A DNA stretch of 64,000 bases, from positions 622,001-686,000 of the forward strand of contig JAUIES010000002.1 of the NCBI GenBank assembly GCA_030429705.1, in the 5' to 3' direction. Positions within the stretch are counted from its first letter, which is position 1. Every line of letters begins with the position of its first letter. The notes under the pieces were generated by a model that was not told the origin of the DNA, did not search any database, and saw only the letters and a list, made by a program, of their open reading frames with translations. Below, in pieces: positions 42,768-50,758 of the stretch. This DNA is from Phycisphaerae bacterium (GTDB lineage: Bacteria; Planctomycetota; Phycisphaerae; Phycisphaerales; UBA1924). The translations under genes and the position numbers were made by a program.

Positions 42768-43694
42768 CTATTCTAGCAAGTTCAAAGCGTCCGGTGTGGC
42801 TTGAACCGCCAAACGGAGCAACCAAAAAGCAACCGGCGCAACCAACAGCACCGAATCGAGCACATCCAGCACTCCGCCGAACCCGGGCAACGACTTGCCC
42901 GCGTCCTTCACACCGGCATCGCGCTTGAGCAGGCTCATCACCAAATCGCCCGCAGTTCCGACGACTGCGAACGCAACGCCCATCAAAGCGGCGATGACAA
43001 AACCCGGTGCAGGCACAGAACTTTCGCGCATCAACACCGCAAGTCCGCCGCCGACGAGTCCTGAAAAAACCATACCCCCAAAAAGACCTTCCCAGGTCTT
43101 GCCCGGGCTCAGCCATGGAATCAACTTGTGCTTGCCTATCGCTCGACCGACGAAATATGCACCGATGTCACTCGCTTTGGTGGTCACCAAGACCCACAGC
43201 AGGATCCACGCTGAGTTTTCCCGGCGAATGAGCAAAAGAAATCCGAACATGATCCCGAGATAGACCATCGCCAAGAGCGCTCCACCCGCCTGCATGATGG
43301 CGCCGTCCACCTGCTTGTGACGCGAATGGAACATGAGCGTCCCGACGAGAATGACGGTAAACACCGAGTTGACCAGTGCGGCCCCCGCCACGCCATCAAG
43401 CCCTTTGGGGATAAACGCGACCATCGCCAGGCTGACCAAGACCAGCGTGACAACCACCCGGCGCGACACCGCCATGCCCGCAGCATCATAAATCCGTTTC
43501 AGTTCGATCGCGCCGAGCACTGCAAGAGCGCTCACAACCGGCCACACCACCATGCCTGGAGGCCAAGTCAAACGCCCGGTCAAGTTGGTAAACCACGCGA
43601 ATGCCTCTTGTGCGTCGAGCCATTGATCAAACCATGAGCCCAGAATGATGCCCAGTATGAGAAACGGCCCTAGAAGCAATCGGTGTCGCAGCAC
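42768..43694 (-). CDS. cdsA: Phosphatidate cytidylyltransferase
   Basis: This 308-residue membrane enzyme makes CDP-diacylglycerol, the branch point of phospholipid synthesis. It has about eight membrane segments and the C-terminal signature SLLKRDAGVKDAGKSLPGFGGVLDVLDS. In the usual signature the two positions before GG and after LD are His and Arg (HGG, LDR); here they are Phe and Val. The Asp residues that bind Mg remain. It follows uppS by 17 bp, in the common uppS-cdsA order. Confidence 0.93.
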   Translation of the reverse strand: MLRHRLLLGPFLILGIILGSWFDQWLDAQEAFAWFTNLTGRLTWPPGMVVWPVVSALAVLGAIELKRIYDAAGMAVSRRVVVTLVLVSLAMVAFIPKGLDGVAGAALVNSVFTVILVGTLMFHSRHKQVDGAIMQAGGALLAMVYLGIMFGFLLLIRRENSAWILLWVLVTTKASDIGAYFVGRAIGKHKLIPWLSPGKTWEGLFGGMVFSGLVGGGLAVLMRESSVPAPGFVIAALMGVAFAVVGTAGDLVMSLLKRDAGVKDAGKSLPGFGGVLDVLDSVLLVAPVAFWLLRLAVQATPDALNLLE

Positions 43695-43711
43695 GCCGAC
43701 ACCATAGCCGA

Positions 43712-44572
43712 TCAGCCATCCTTGTGACGAGCGGATGTCGACAAACCGCCGTATCGGCGGTCTCGAGTCGCATAATCGCGAACCGCATTCTTGAACGACG
43801 CCGTGTCAAAATCTGGCCAATACTGCTCGGTCACATGCAACTCGGCATAACTGATCTGCCACAGCAAATAGTTGCTCACGCGCATCTGACCAGCGGTTCG
43901 GATCAATAGATCGGGATCGGGCATGTCCGCGGTGTAAAGCCGCGACGAGATCATCGCTTCATCGATCTGCTCGGGGTCAATGTGACCGGCGGCCACATCG
44001 CTTGCTATGGACCGCATCGCATCGGTGATCTCCGCCCGCGAGCCATAGTTGATCGCAAGACACAGCGTCGGTCCGGTGCATGCAGCCGTGTGCGCTTCGA
44101 GTCCATCTAGTGCGTCGCACACTTCGGCCGGGAGTCCCTGCCGACGCCCGAGGACGCGCACCCGGACATTGCGCTGTCGAAGTGCCTCCTGTTCACCTTC
44201 GCAATAGGCAACGCACAGCAGCATCAGCGCTTCGATTTCTTCCTTGGGCCGGTTCCAGTTCTCACTCGAAAAAGAGAACACCGTCAAAAACTCGACACCC
44301 AGATGCCCACAGTTTTCCACGAGCGTTCGCAGCGCGATCGCGCCATTACGGTGCCCAAAGATGCGTGGGAAACCGTGCTCAGCAGCCCAACGACCGTTGC
44401 CGTCCATGATGACCGCAATGTGCCTAGGAATACACGCCGGGTGAACCTCCGGCAGAAACCCCTTCGGATCTGCGGCAGGGTTAACACGACGAATCCGCTC
44501 AAGCGCAGCGGTGGCTGCTTCATTGGACTCCATCGAACGCCCATTATCTGTCTGCGATTCAACCATTGACAC
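43712..44572 (-). CDS. uppS: Isoprenyl transferase (undecaprenyl diphosphate synthase type)
   Basis: This 286-residue cis-prenyltransferase makes the lipid carrier for wall polymers. It has a ~45-residue N-terminal extension, then RHIAVIMDGNGRWAAEHG with the catalytic Asp, GVEFLTVFSFSSENWNRP and the C-terminal DPDLLIRTAGQMRVSNYLLWQISYAELHVTEQYWPDF. GTG 44572 has GAGG at a 6-nt spacing; ATG 44566 is the alternative. It is followed by cdsA. Confidence 0.96.
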   Translation of the reverse strand: MSMVESQTDNGRSMESNEAATAALERIRRVNPAADPKGFLPEVHPACIPRHIAVIMDGNGRWAAEHGFPRIFGHRNGAIALRTLVENCGHLGVEFLTVFSFSSENWNRPKEEIEALMLLCVAYCEGEQEALRQRNVRVRVLGRRQGLPAEVCDALDGLEAHTAACTGPTLCLAINYGSRAEITDAMRSIASDVAAGHIDPEQIDEAMISSRLYTADMPDPDLLIRTAGQMRVSNYLLWQISYAELHVTEQYWPDFDTASFKNAVRDYATRDRRYGGLSTSARHKDG

Positions 44573-44656
44573 CCAACCTCATCAACACCACAAACGAAAT
44601 GCACGCATCATCCTCTCCCGAGGACAACAGTGATTAGGAATTGCAGACTTCACTTC

Positions 44657-46048
44657 TCACCGCGCCGCGCAGCCGCACCGTTCACTGACATGAATGATCT
44701 GGCTTCGTTCCGGCCCGACACTGACAAGCCCGATCGGTACGCCGCAGTAACTCGATATCCGATCGAGATACGCCTGCGCAGCAGCCGGAAGTTCACTCAA
44801 AGTGCGAATCCCGCTGATATCGCCTGAAAAACCTTCCATGGACTCATACACAGGCTCGACGCGGCCGAGCGACGGGCCATCCGGCAGGAATCGTTCGGTG
44901 ATCTCTCCATTCAAGCGGTATCCAATACACACCTTCAGTTCATCGAGACCCGCAAGCACATCAAGAAGCGTTATCGCGAGGTGCGTGGTGCCGTTAATCG
45001 CCGCAGCATATCGCAGAGCCACCAGATCAATCCAACCGACGCGACGCGGTCGCCCCGTCGTCGTGCCAAACTCGCGTCCGCGCGTTCGAATGCCATCGCC
45101 TATCTCATCAAACAGTTCGGTCGGCATCGGCCCTGCGCCAACACGCGTGCTGTAGGCCTTCGCCACGCCGATGATCGAGCCAACATTGGACATCGGGACG
45201 CCCGAACCGGCAGCGATGCCAAGCGCACACGCATTCGAAGCCGTCGCGTATGGGTAAGTTCCGTGATCCACATCGAGCAGCGTGGCGTTCGCTCCTTCAA
45301 ACAAGATCGAGCCGCCATCGTCCAGTATATCGTGCAACAGGTATGTTGAATCAACGATCCGATCACGCAACACGCGTCCATACTCGACCAAACGCTCGCC
45401 GAGAACCGCGGCATCTGTCTCTGGAACATTGCCAAGAAACCGTTGTTTCAAACGGCAAGCCTCGGCGACCCGCCGACGAACCAAGTCGGCATCCAACAGG
45501 TCGCCCATTCGTATCGCCCCGCGCCGCTGAGCCTTGTCGGCATACGCCGGCCCGATACCTCGGCGTGTCGTTCCGATGGAGTTTTCTCCACCTTCACAAG
45601 CGAGTTCCTCGCGCACCGCGTCTTCCAGTTTGTGATAAGGCATCACCACATGGGCCCGACTGGAAATCATGAGACCAGAAAGATCGACGCCGCGTGATTC
45701 GAGATCGCTGATTTCCTTGAGCAACTGCTCGGGGTCAACCACGACGCCGTTGCCGATGATCGACTTGACACCGGGGATGAGAACCCCAACAGGCACAAGA
45801 TGAACCGCATAGCGCTCGTCGCCGACAACGATGGAGTGTCCCGCGTTTGCCCCGCCATTGAAGCGGACGACCGCGTCATGCTCGCCAGCAAGGACATCAA
45901 CGAGTTTGCCTTTGCCTTCGTCACCCCATTGCAGCCCTACAACGGCAACACTCTTGCCCGTCGGCAGTCCACACGCGCGTTCTTGATCGGACACACCTAA
46001 CTCCTCACTCTTATCGGACAATAATTCGGTGTTGTTCACGCCCTGCAC
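44657..46048 (-). CDS. purA: Adenylosuccinate synthetase
   Basis: This 463-residue enzyme makes adenylosuccinate from IMP and aspartate with GTP. It has GLQWGDEGKGKLVDVLA (the catalytic Asp and P-loop), the NGGANAGHS loop, STRVGAGPMPTEL, GTTTGRPRRVGW and the IMP-binding segments. An N-terminal extension of about 30 residues precedes the usual start; GTG 46048 is the farthest start and a later in-frame GTG is possible. It lies 84 bp ahead of uppS. Confidence 0.96.
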   Translation of the reverse strand: MQGVNNTELLSDKSEELGVSDQERACGLPTGKSVAVVGLQWGDEGKGKLVDVLAGEHDAVVRFNGGANAGHSIVVGDERYAVHLVPVGVLIPGVKSIIGNGVVVDPEQLLKEISDLESRGVDLSGLMISSRAHVVMPYHKLEDAVREELACEGGENSIGTTRRGIGPAYADKAQRRGAIRMGDLLDADLVRRRVAEACRLKQRFLGNVPETDAAVLGERLVEYGRVLRDRIVDSTYLLHDILDDGGSILFEGANATLLDVDHGTYPYATASNACALGIAAGSGVPMSNVGSIIGVAKAYSTRVGAGPMPTELFDEIGDGIRTRGREFGTTTGRPRRVGWIDLVALRYAAAINGTTHLAITLLDVLAGLDELKVCIGYRLNGEITERFLPDGPSLGRVEPVYESMEGFSGDISGIRTLSELPAAAQAYLDRISSYCGVPIGLVSVGPERSQIIHVSERCGCAAR

Positions 46049-46169
46049 AATAGCAACTTCACCTCATAGTGAACCCAAATCGCCCGAATCCTCCGGTCAA
46101 CACGCTGTCGGCCCGAGACCGTCATGAAGTTCGACTTGCACAATGCCGATAGCGATTGCGGAGATACTC

Positions 46170-46343
46170 ATGTCGACGAAAAACACCGTGCGCATCATGT
46201 GTCCGAGCCTGACCTGCCGGACAGTCCTTGCTGTCCCTGAGTCAGCACGAGGTAAAACAGTGCGTTGTAAAGCGTGCGGCGTGACGGTGCTCATTCCACA
46301 GGCTGCAACGACCGCCGCAGATCCCAACAAGAAGGCCGGTTGA
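46170..46343 (+). CDS. Small zinc-ribbon protein
   Basis: A 57-codon gene starts at ATG 46170, with GGAG 6 nt upstream; an earlier in-frame ATG at 46143 lacks a ribosome site. It reads MSTKNTVRIMCPSLTCRTVLAVPESARGKTVRCKACGVTVLIP in order, with a CxxxxC...CxxC ribbon of the type often found at the N-terminus of larger planctomycetal proteins. Here it stands alone. It converges on the FHA gene with a 10-bp gap. Function is unknown. Confidence 0.7.
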   Translation: MSTKNTVRIMCPSLTCRTVLAVPESARGKTVRCKACGVTVLIPQAATTAADPNKKAG

Positions 46344-46353
46344 GTCAACCACC

Positions 46354-46857
46354 CTACAGCGGTGGCTGATCGTCATCATCGTCGCTCATATCAAAATCAA
46401 ACTCGATGATCGAACTGCCTTCCGGATCGAGCAGCGAAGGTCTCGTCGTCAGAGGTTCACTCGAATTGCTCGCAGGCTTCGAGGCTGCACTATCGACACC
46501 TGGCGTATCTTCGACGCGCGGCCGACCCTGCTCATACAACAACACCGGATCGATCGACGCGGGTTCGTTATTCACGCGAATCACGAAAACCATCGGGCCG
46601 ACTGAAATCAGGTCCCCGGCTTTCAAGTTCGATTCGGATACACGCTCTGCATTCACCCAGGTTCCGTTACTCGAACCCAGATCTCGAACAAACACGCGCG
46701 CATCCGAAATCTCGAAAACGCAGTGTTTGCGAGACACCTGACCGCTGGGTACACGCAATGCGCACCCGCGGTCTCGACCCAAAATATGCTCACCGATTGG
46801 GAGGGTCTTCGGCTCAACGCGCCCGCTCACACTGATATGAACCAATTCCACTTGCAC
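46354..46857 (-). CDS. FHA-domain protein
   Basis: This 167-residue protein has an FHA domain (about residues 20-95) with GRDRGCALRVPSGQVSRKHCVFE, DLGSSNGTWVNAERV and the conserved Arg, Ser, His and Asn that bind phosphothreonine. The rest is an acidic, low-complexity tail ending in FDFDMSDDDDDQPPL. GTG 46857 is the start. It is divergent from hemW with a 76-bp gap. It is a likely reader of phosphorylated partners; these are unknown. Confidence 0.87.
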   Translation of the reverse strand: MQVELVHISVSGRVEPKTLPIGEHILGRDRGCALRVPSGQVSRKHCVFEISDARVFVRDLGSSNGTWVNAERVSESNLKAGDLISVGPMVFVIRVNNEPASIDPVLLYEQGRPRVEDTPGVDSAASKPASNSSEPLTTRPSLLDPEGSSIIEFDFDMSDDDDDQPPL

Positions 46858-46933
46858 GCCTTGTCTATCCTTTCGGATTCACATTCCGACACGCCCGCAC
46901 ACCGCGAGGACACCCCTCATCAGTAAGCCTTCT

Positions 46934-48166
46934 ATGCCGGACAATACAGTGTCTATACCGATTCGGCAACGCCCCACCCAATTCGCGGGCCAACCTCTCG
47001 CAGATTGTGCACCAAAAACGATCAACTCTCTTTACCTTCATATCCCCTTTTGTGCCCACAAGTGTCACTACTGCGATTTCTATAGCCTCGTCGATCGTCA
47101 GGACCGTCAAGAAGCGTTTTTGAACCGATTGATCGAAGAATTGCGTGCAGTTGCTCCCCTCGCCGGACCGCTCGATACGGTGTTCGTTGGGGGCGGAACA
47201 CCAACTTTGCTGGCGACACATCTGTGGGGCCGACTTGGCGCTGCACTTCATCAGTTCTTCGATATTTGTGACGAAACGACCGAATTCACCGTCGAATGCA
47301 ACCCCGAGACTGCGTCAGAATCGCTCTTTCATAGTCTGCGACACGCAGGGGTTAATCGGCTCAGTGTCGGCATGCAGTCTTTTAACCGCACGCATCTCAA
47401 AACACTTGAACGCGAACACAATCCTGAAAATGTGCCCCGAACATTCGAACAGGCTCGCTGTGTGGGCATCGCGAATATCTCGGGCGATCTGATCTTTGCC
47501 ATTCCCGGGCAAACGCTCGATGACTGGGATCAAGATCTCGATCAAGCAATGTCGCTCGGTCTCAATCACTTGTCAGCGTACAACCTCACCTACGAACCGG
47601 CGACCGCGATGACCGCTCGCCTCGAGACCGGCCAGTTCACGCCATGCCCGGAAGAACTCGAAATCGAGATGTTCAATCACGCGGCTGCTCGACTCGCCAA
47701 TGACAACTTCGAGCGTTACGAAGTCAGCAACTACGCCCAACCCGGACACGCATGTCGTCACAATCTTGCGTATTGGCGCCAACATGATTGGCTGGCATGC
47801 GGCCCGAGCGCCAGCGGACACGCTGCCGGTCATCGATGGAAAAACATCGGTCGCCTCGACACCTATCTCAACAACACTCAAAACGGCTTCGCCCCGATCA
47901 CAGATCATGAAGAGCCTGACCCCGCCCGGGCTGTTCGTGAGTCCATCATGACCGGACTTCGTCTCGCCGAAGGTCTCGACAAGAGTCTCGTTCTCCTCCA
48001 ATCCGAGAACGCTCTCACAGGTAGTGCCGCTCGGCTTGAATCTGAAATTCGCCAAGCGAACGAGGAAGGCCTGCTCACTGACACGCAATCACGACTCGTC
48101 TTGACTGAGCGTGGGATTCTCTTCGCTGACGGCCTCGCCGGTCGGCTGATGACCTGCGTCCTTTGA
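46934..48166 (+). CDS. hemW: Radical SAM heme chaperone HemW
   Basis: This 410-residue protein has the radical SAM cluster motif HIPFCAHKCHYCDFYS (Cys40, Cys44, Cys47), the glycine-rich VFVGGGTPT, FTVECNPE, RLSVGMQSFN, ISGDLIFAIPGQT and the C-terminal HNLAYWRQHDWLACGPSASGH. HemW binds heme and is thought to deliver it to respiratory proteins. The HNxxYW segment separates it from true HemN. It overlaps the convergent RluA-type gene by 78 bp at the 3' end. Confidence 0.94.
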   Translation: MPDNTVSIPIRQRPTQFAGQPLADCAPKTINSLYLHIPFCAHKCHYCDFYSLVDRQDRQEAFLNRLIEELRAVAPLAGPLDTVFVGGGTPTLLATHLWGRLGAALHQFFDICDETTEFTVECNPETASESLFHSLRHAGVNRLSVGMQSFNRTHLKTLEREHNPENVPRTFEQARCVGIANISGDLIFAIPGQTLDDWDQDLDQAMSLGLNHLSAYNLTYEPATAMTARLETGQFTPCPEELEIEMFNHAAARLANDNFERYEVSNYAQPGHACRHNLAYWRQHDWLACGPSASGHAAGHRWKNIGRLDTYLNNTQNGFAPITDHEEPDPARAVRESIMTGLRLAEGLDKSLVLLQSENALTGSAARLESEIRQANEEGLLTDTQSRLVLTERGILFADGLAGRLMTCVL

Positions 48167-48913
48167 CCTCGGTGCCAAGTCCGGGCGACGCAGACTGAGT
48201 CGATTGAGAACCTTGCGCAGGTCGCTCGGCCATCCACACGACAGATCCAAGCGATCGCCGGTGGTTGGATGATCAAACTGAATGCGATGTGCATGCAATG
48301 CCAGACGAGGAGCCGCCTCACTCGTCGCTCGCGGGCCATAGATCTGATCACCCAGAATACCGCAGCCGATCGCATCAAGATGCACACGAACCTGATGCAA
48401 GCGCCCGGTCACCGGCCTCGCTTCGATCAACGCCGCGATCTCGTTGGCTTCGATGACGCGGTATGCGGTCAGTGACGCGGCTCCGGATTTTGAAATTCGC
48501 GCCTGCTTCATCGTCGACCATCGACTCACTCGATTCTGAAACTCCTCAATCGGGAATCGAATCACGCCCTTGGGCTCTCTGGGCGCCTTGAACGACAACG
48601 CCCAGTAGTACTTCCCGATCGTGCGTTGTTTGAACTGTTCATACAAACTGTCGTACGCGTCCTGTGTGAGTGCCACGATCATGAGCCCACTTGTCTGCGC
48701 ATCCAGTCGGTGCATCAACCCGTACGAACGGTCTTTCCCGAGCCGCGACAGTTGCGACGCATGGGTCGCAAAGAGCCCATTGAGCAGCGTGTCGTGTTCG
48801 TGCCCGAGCCCGGGCATACTGACCACCCGTGGCATTTTCTCGACGACAAGCACCGCATCATCTTCATGCGCAATACGAAATGTCACCCGAGCATTCGGCT
48901 GAATCGGTTGCAT
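48089..48913 (-). CDS. RluA-family pseudouridine synthase
   Basis: This 274-residue enzyme isomerises uridine in rRNA or tRNA. It has the catalytic motif LMHRLDAQTSGLMIVAL (D71) and the RluA signature PVTGRLHQVRVHLDAIGCGILGDQIYG. There is no S4 domain at the N-terminus, unlike RluD. Its ATG directly follows the stop of the 6-phosphogluconolactonase-like gene. Which base it modifies cannot be told. Its 3' end overlaps hemW by 78 bp on the opposite strand. Confidence 0.92.
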   Translation of the reverse strand: MQPIQPNARVTFRIAHEDDAVLVVEKMPRVVSMPGLGHEHDTLLNGLFATHASQLSRLGKDRSYGLMHRLDAQTSGLMIVALTQDAYDSLYEQFKQRTIGKYYWALSFKAPREPKGVIRFPIEEFQNRVSRWSTMKQARISKSGAASLTAYRVIEANEIAALIEARPVTGRLHQVRVHLDAIGCGILGDQIYGPRATSEAAPRLALHAHRIQFDHPTTGDRLDLSCGWPSDLRKVLNRLSLRRPDLAPRSKDAGHQPTGEAVSEENPTLSQDES

Positions 48914-49648
48914 TCAACCACTCTCCTCTATGGACGCGAGGTCCAGGTACCATTTTGCAATCCCGCCGACAGGGTCGACCAGAAATCCTTCACCATTCGT
49001 CGCAGCACGGATGATCGACTTGCAGTCTTCTCCGCTTGCGAGCAAGGCAACAAATCGAGACCCACTGACAAACCAAGGGGTCATCGATACGCGTCCCGCC
49101 CCCCCGGCAGTCAGATATTTGGAAACCACGCGTCCGCCTGCAAGGTCTTCACTCTTGCCGAATGCCGGTTCCTCGTCGTTGACACCGAGGACGACAAAGT
49201 CGAGCCGATCGTGCCCCTTCTCTCGCCATCCCAGAGTCTCAAGAATCTCCCGCTCGTAGGACGCGTGCGCATCCGGCGCGTCGGCATCGGTTGTATGGAT
49301 CTGCGTCAACGGAATGCCGGCGTGGTGCCGAAGAACCTCGTCGATGATCGTCGCACCCGACTGCGTCGTGTCATCCGCCGATGCAGCAGCGACCCAGAGC
49401 TGTGTCCTGGTCCAAGGCAAGCCGCGATAGATCGGATCGACCATCAGACGCAAAAACAACTGCTCGATCATCGCCCCGCCCGCAATAGCCAGGTGAAAAT
49501 CGCCGAACTCGCGCACACACGCGTTGGCCTGCACGAACAGGTCGGCTGCGACCGCATCCACGATCTCCTCGACCCCAACGCACACCCGCACTTCGCCAGG
49601 AAGGTCGGGTTTGATCGGATCTGGTTCAATATCATAAGGATCGGCCAT
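48914..49648 (-). CDS. 6-phosphogluconolactonase-like protein with degenerate active site
   Basis: This 244-residue protein has the fold-defining parts of the Pgl/NagB family: VREFGDFHLAIAGGAMIEQLF, RVSMTPWFVSGSRFVALLASGEDCKSII and PVGGIAKWYLD. The two catalytic motifs are altered. The usual SDERxV is AAASADD (87-93), and the usual GMGxDGHTASLFP is GVNDEEPAFG (155-164), so the Asp, Glu and His are lost. It may be a regulatory relic or an enzyme of changed specificity. It precedes the RluA-type gene with no spacer. Confidence 0.78.
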   Translation of the reverse strand: MADPYDIEPDPIKPDLPGEVRVCVGVEEIVDAVAADLFVQANACVREFGDFHLAIAGGAMIEQLFLRLMVDPIYRGLPWTRTQLWVAAASADDTTQSGATIIDEVLRHHAGIPLTQIHTTDADAPDAHASYEREILETLGWREKGHDRLDFVVLGVNDEEPAFGKSEDLAGGRVVSKYLTAGGAGRVSMTPWFVSGSRFVALLASGEDCKSIIRAATNGEGFLVDPVGGIAKWYLDLASIEESG

Positions 49649-49675
49649 CGCCTATTCTGGACATGTACCACGCCC

Positions 49676-50758
49676 ATGACCACCCCGACGCAAAGAACAC
49701 TGCGAATCGTCGATGCAGGGCTCAACAGAGCCCGTGAGGGCTTGCGTGTCCTCGAAGACCTCGCTCGATTCGCCCTCGACGACCCCAAGAGCAGCGCCGA
49801 TGCCAAGGATCTAAGGCACGAACTGGCTCTGGCGGGACAGAACTTGCCTGTATCAACAGCCGCTCGACTGCACGCCAGAGACACACCGGGCGATGTCGGA
49901 ACGGTGATCGCGACCGAACTCGAGGGCACGCGACCATCACAAGACGCCGTGGCTGCAGCCGCAGCCGGCCGCACAGCCGAAGCCCTGCGTTCGCTCGAAG
50001 AAGCCGCCAAGGTTCTCGGGGTGTCCGGTCAGCCGTTCGAGCAACTTCGCTATCGCACCTACACGCTCGAAAAACAGATTCGACTTCAACTATGTCGCCC
50101 CGTCTGCGACTGGAAGTTGTGCGTCCTGATCACCGCATCACTATGCAGGCTGCCTTGGCAACAGGTGGTTGACGAAGCCATTGCAGGCGGAGCCGATTGC
50201 ATTCAACTGCGCGAAAAAGACCTCGATGATCGCACCCTCCTCGACCGTGCGACAGAACTCGTTAAGATCACAAAACAACAATCAGCCGTCATCATCAACG
50301 ATCGACCCGACATCGCGCTGCTTGCTGGTGCGACTGGTGTTCACCTGGGTCAGACCGATCTCGAGGCTTCTGGCGTGATCAAAATGTTTGGCCGCGATCT
50401 CATCGTCGGTGTGTCCTGTTCGTCCGTTGAACAAGCCCGAATCGCGATCAAAGCAGGCGCTGATTACCTCGGCCTTGGTCCGATGTTCGAAACGACCACC
50501 AAGCACAAGCCACATATCGCCGGACCGACCCTCATCGCAGATTGTCTCAACGATCCTCTCCTCTCACACGCTCCTCATCTGGCGATCGGCGGAATCACGC
50601 CTGACAATGTGTCCCATCTGCGCGATCGCGGCTGTCGAGGTGTCGCGGTCTGTTCGAGCGTTTGCAAGGCTGAAGATCCACAACGCATCTGTAAAGCGCT
50701 TCGTGCGTATATTGACAAGACCGCCGTTGATACCCCCACAGGTGAGGAACACGCATGA
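49676..50758 (+). CDS. thiE: ThiD2-ThiE fusion, thiamine-phosphate synthase
   Basis: This 360-residue protein starts at ATG 49676; the open frame extends upstream but is antisense to the neighbour. Residues about 8-125 match the ThiD2 family seen ahead of ThiE in cyanobacteria (RIVDAGLNRAREGLRVLEDLARFAL). Residues about 140-350 are ThiE: CIQLREKDLDDR, INDRPDIALLAGATGVHLGQTDL, GVSCSSVEQA, GADYLGLGPMFETTTKHKP, AIGGITPDN. ThiE joins the pyrimidine and thiazole to make thiamine phosphate. The stop overlaps the next ATG (ATGA). No TPP riboswitch is visible upstream. Confidence 0.94.
   Translation: MTTPTQRTLRIVDAGLNRAREGLRVLEDLARFALDDPKSSADAKDLRHELALAGQNLPVSTAARLHARDTPGDVGTVIATELEGTRPSQDAVAAAAAGRTAEALRSLEEAAKVLGVSGQPFEQLRYRTYTLEKQIRLQLCRPVCDWKLCVLITASLCRLPWQQVVDEAIAGGADCIQLREKDLDDRTLLDRATELVKITKQQSAVIINDRPDIALLAGATGVHLGQTDLEASGVIKMFGRDLIVGVSCSSVEQARIAIKAGADYLGLGPMFETTTKHKPHIAGPTLIADCLNDPLLSHAPHLAIGGITPDNVSHLRDRGCRGVAVCSSVCKAEDPQRICKALRAYIDKTAVDTPTGEEHA

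Noticed and set aside
48626-49675. A 350-codon extension ahead of thiE
   Set aside because: It is antisense to the RluA-type and 6-phosphogluconolactonase-like genes and shows no domain. ThiD2 begins right after ATG 49676.
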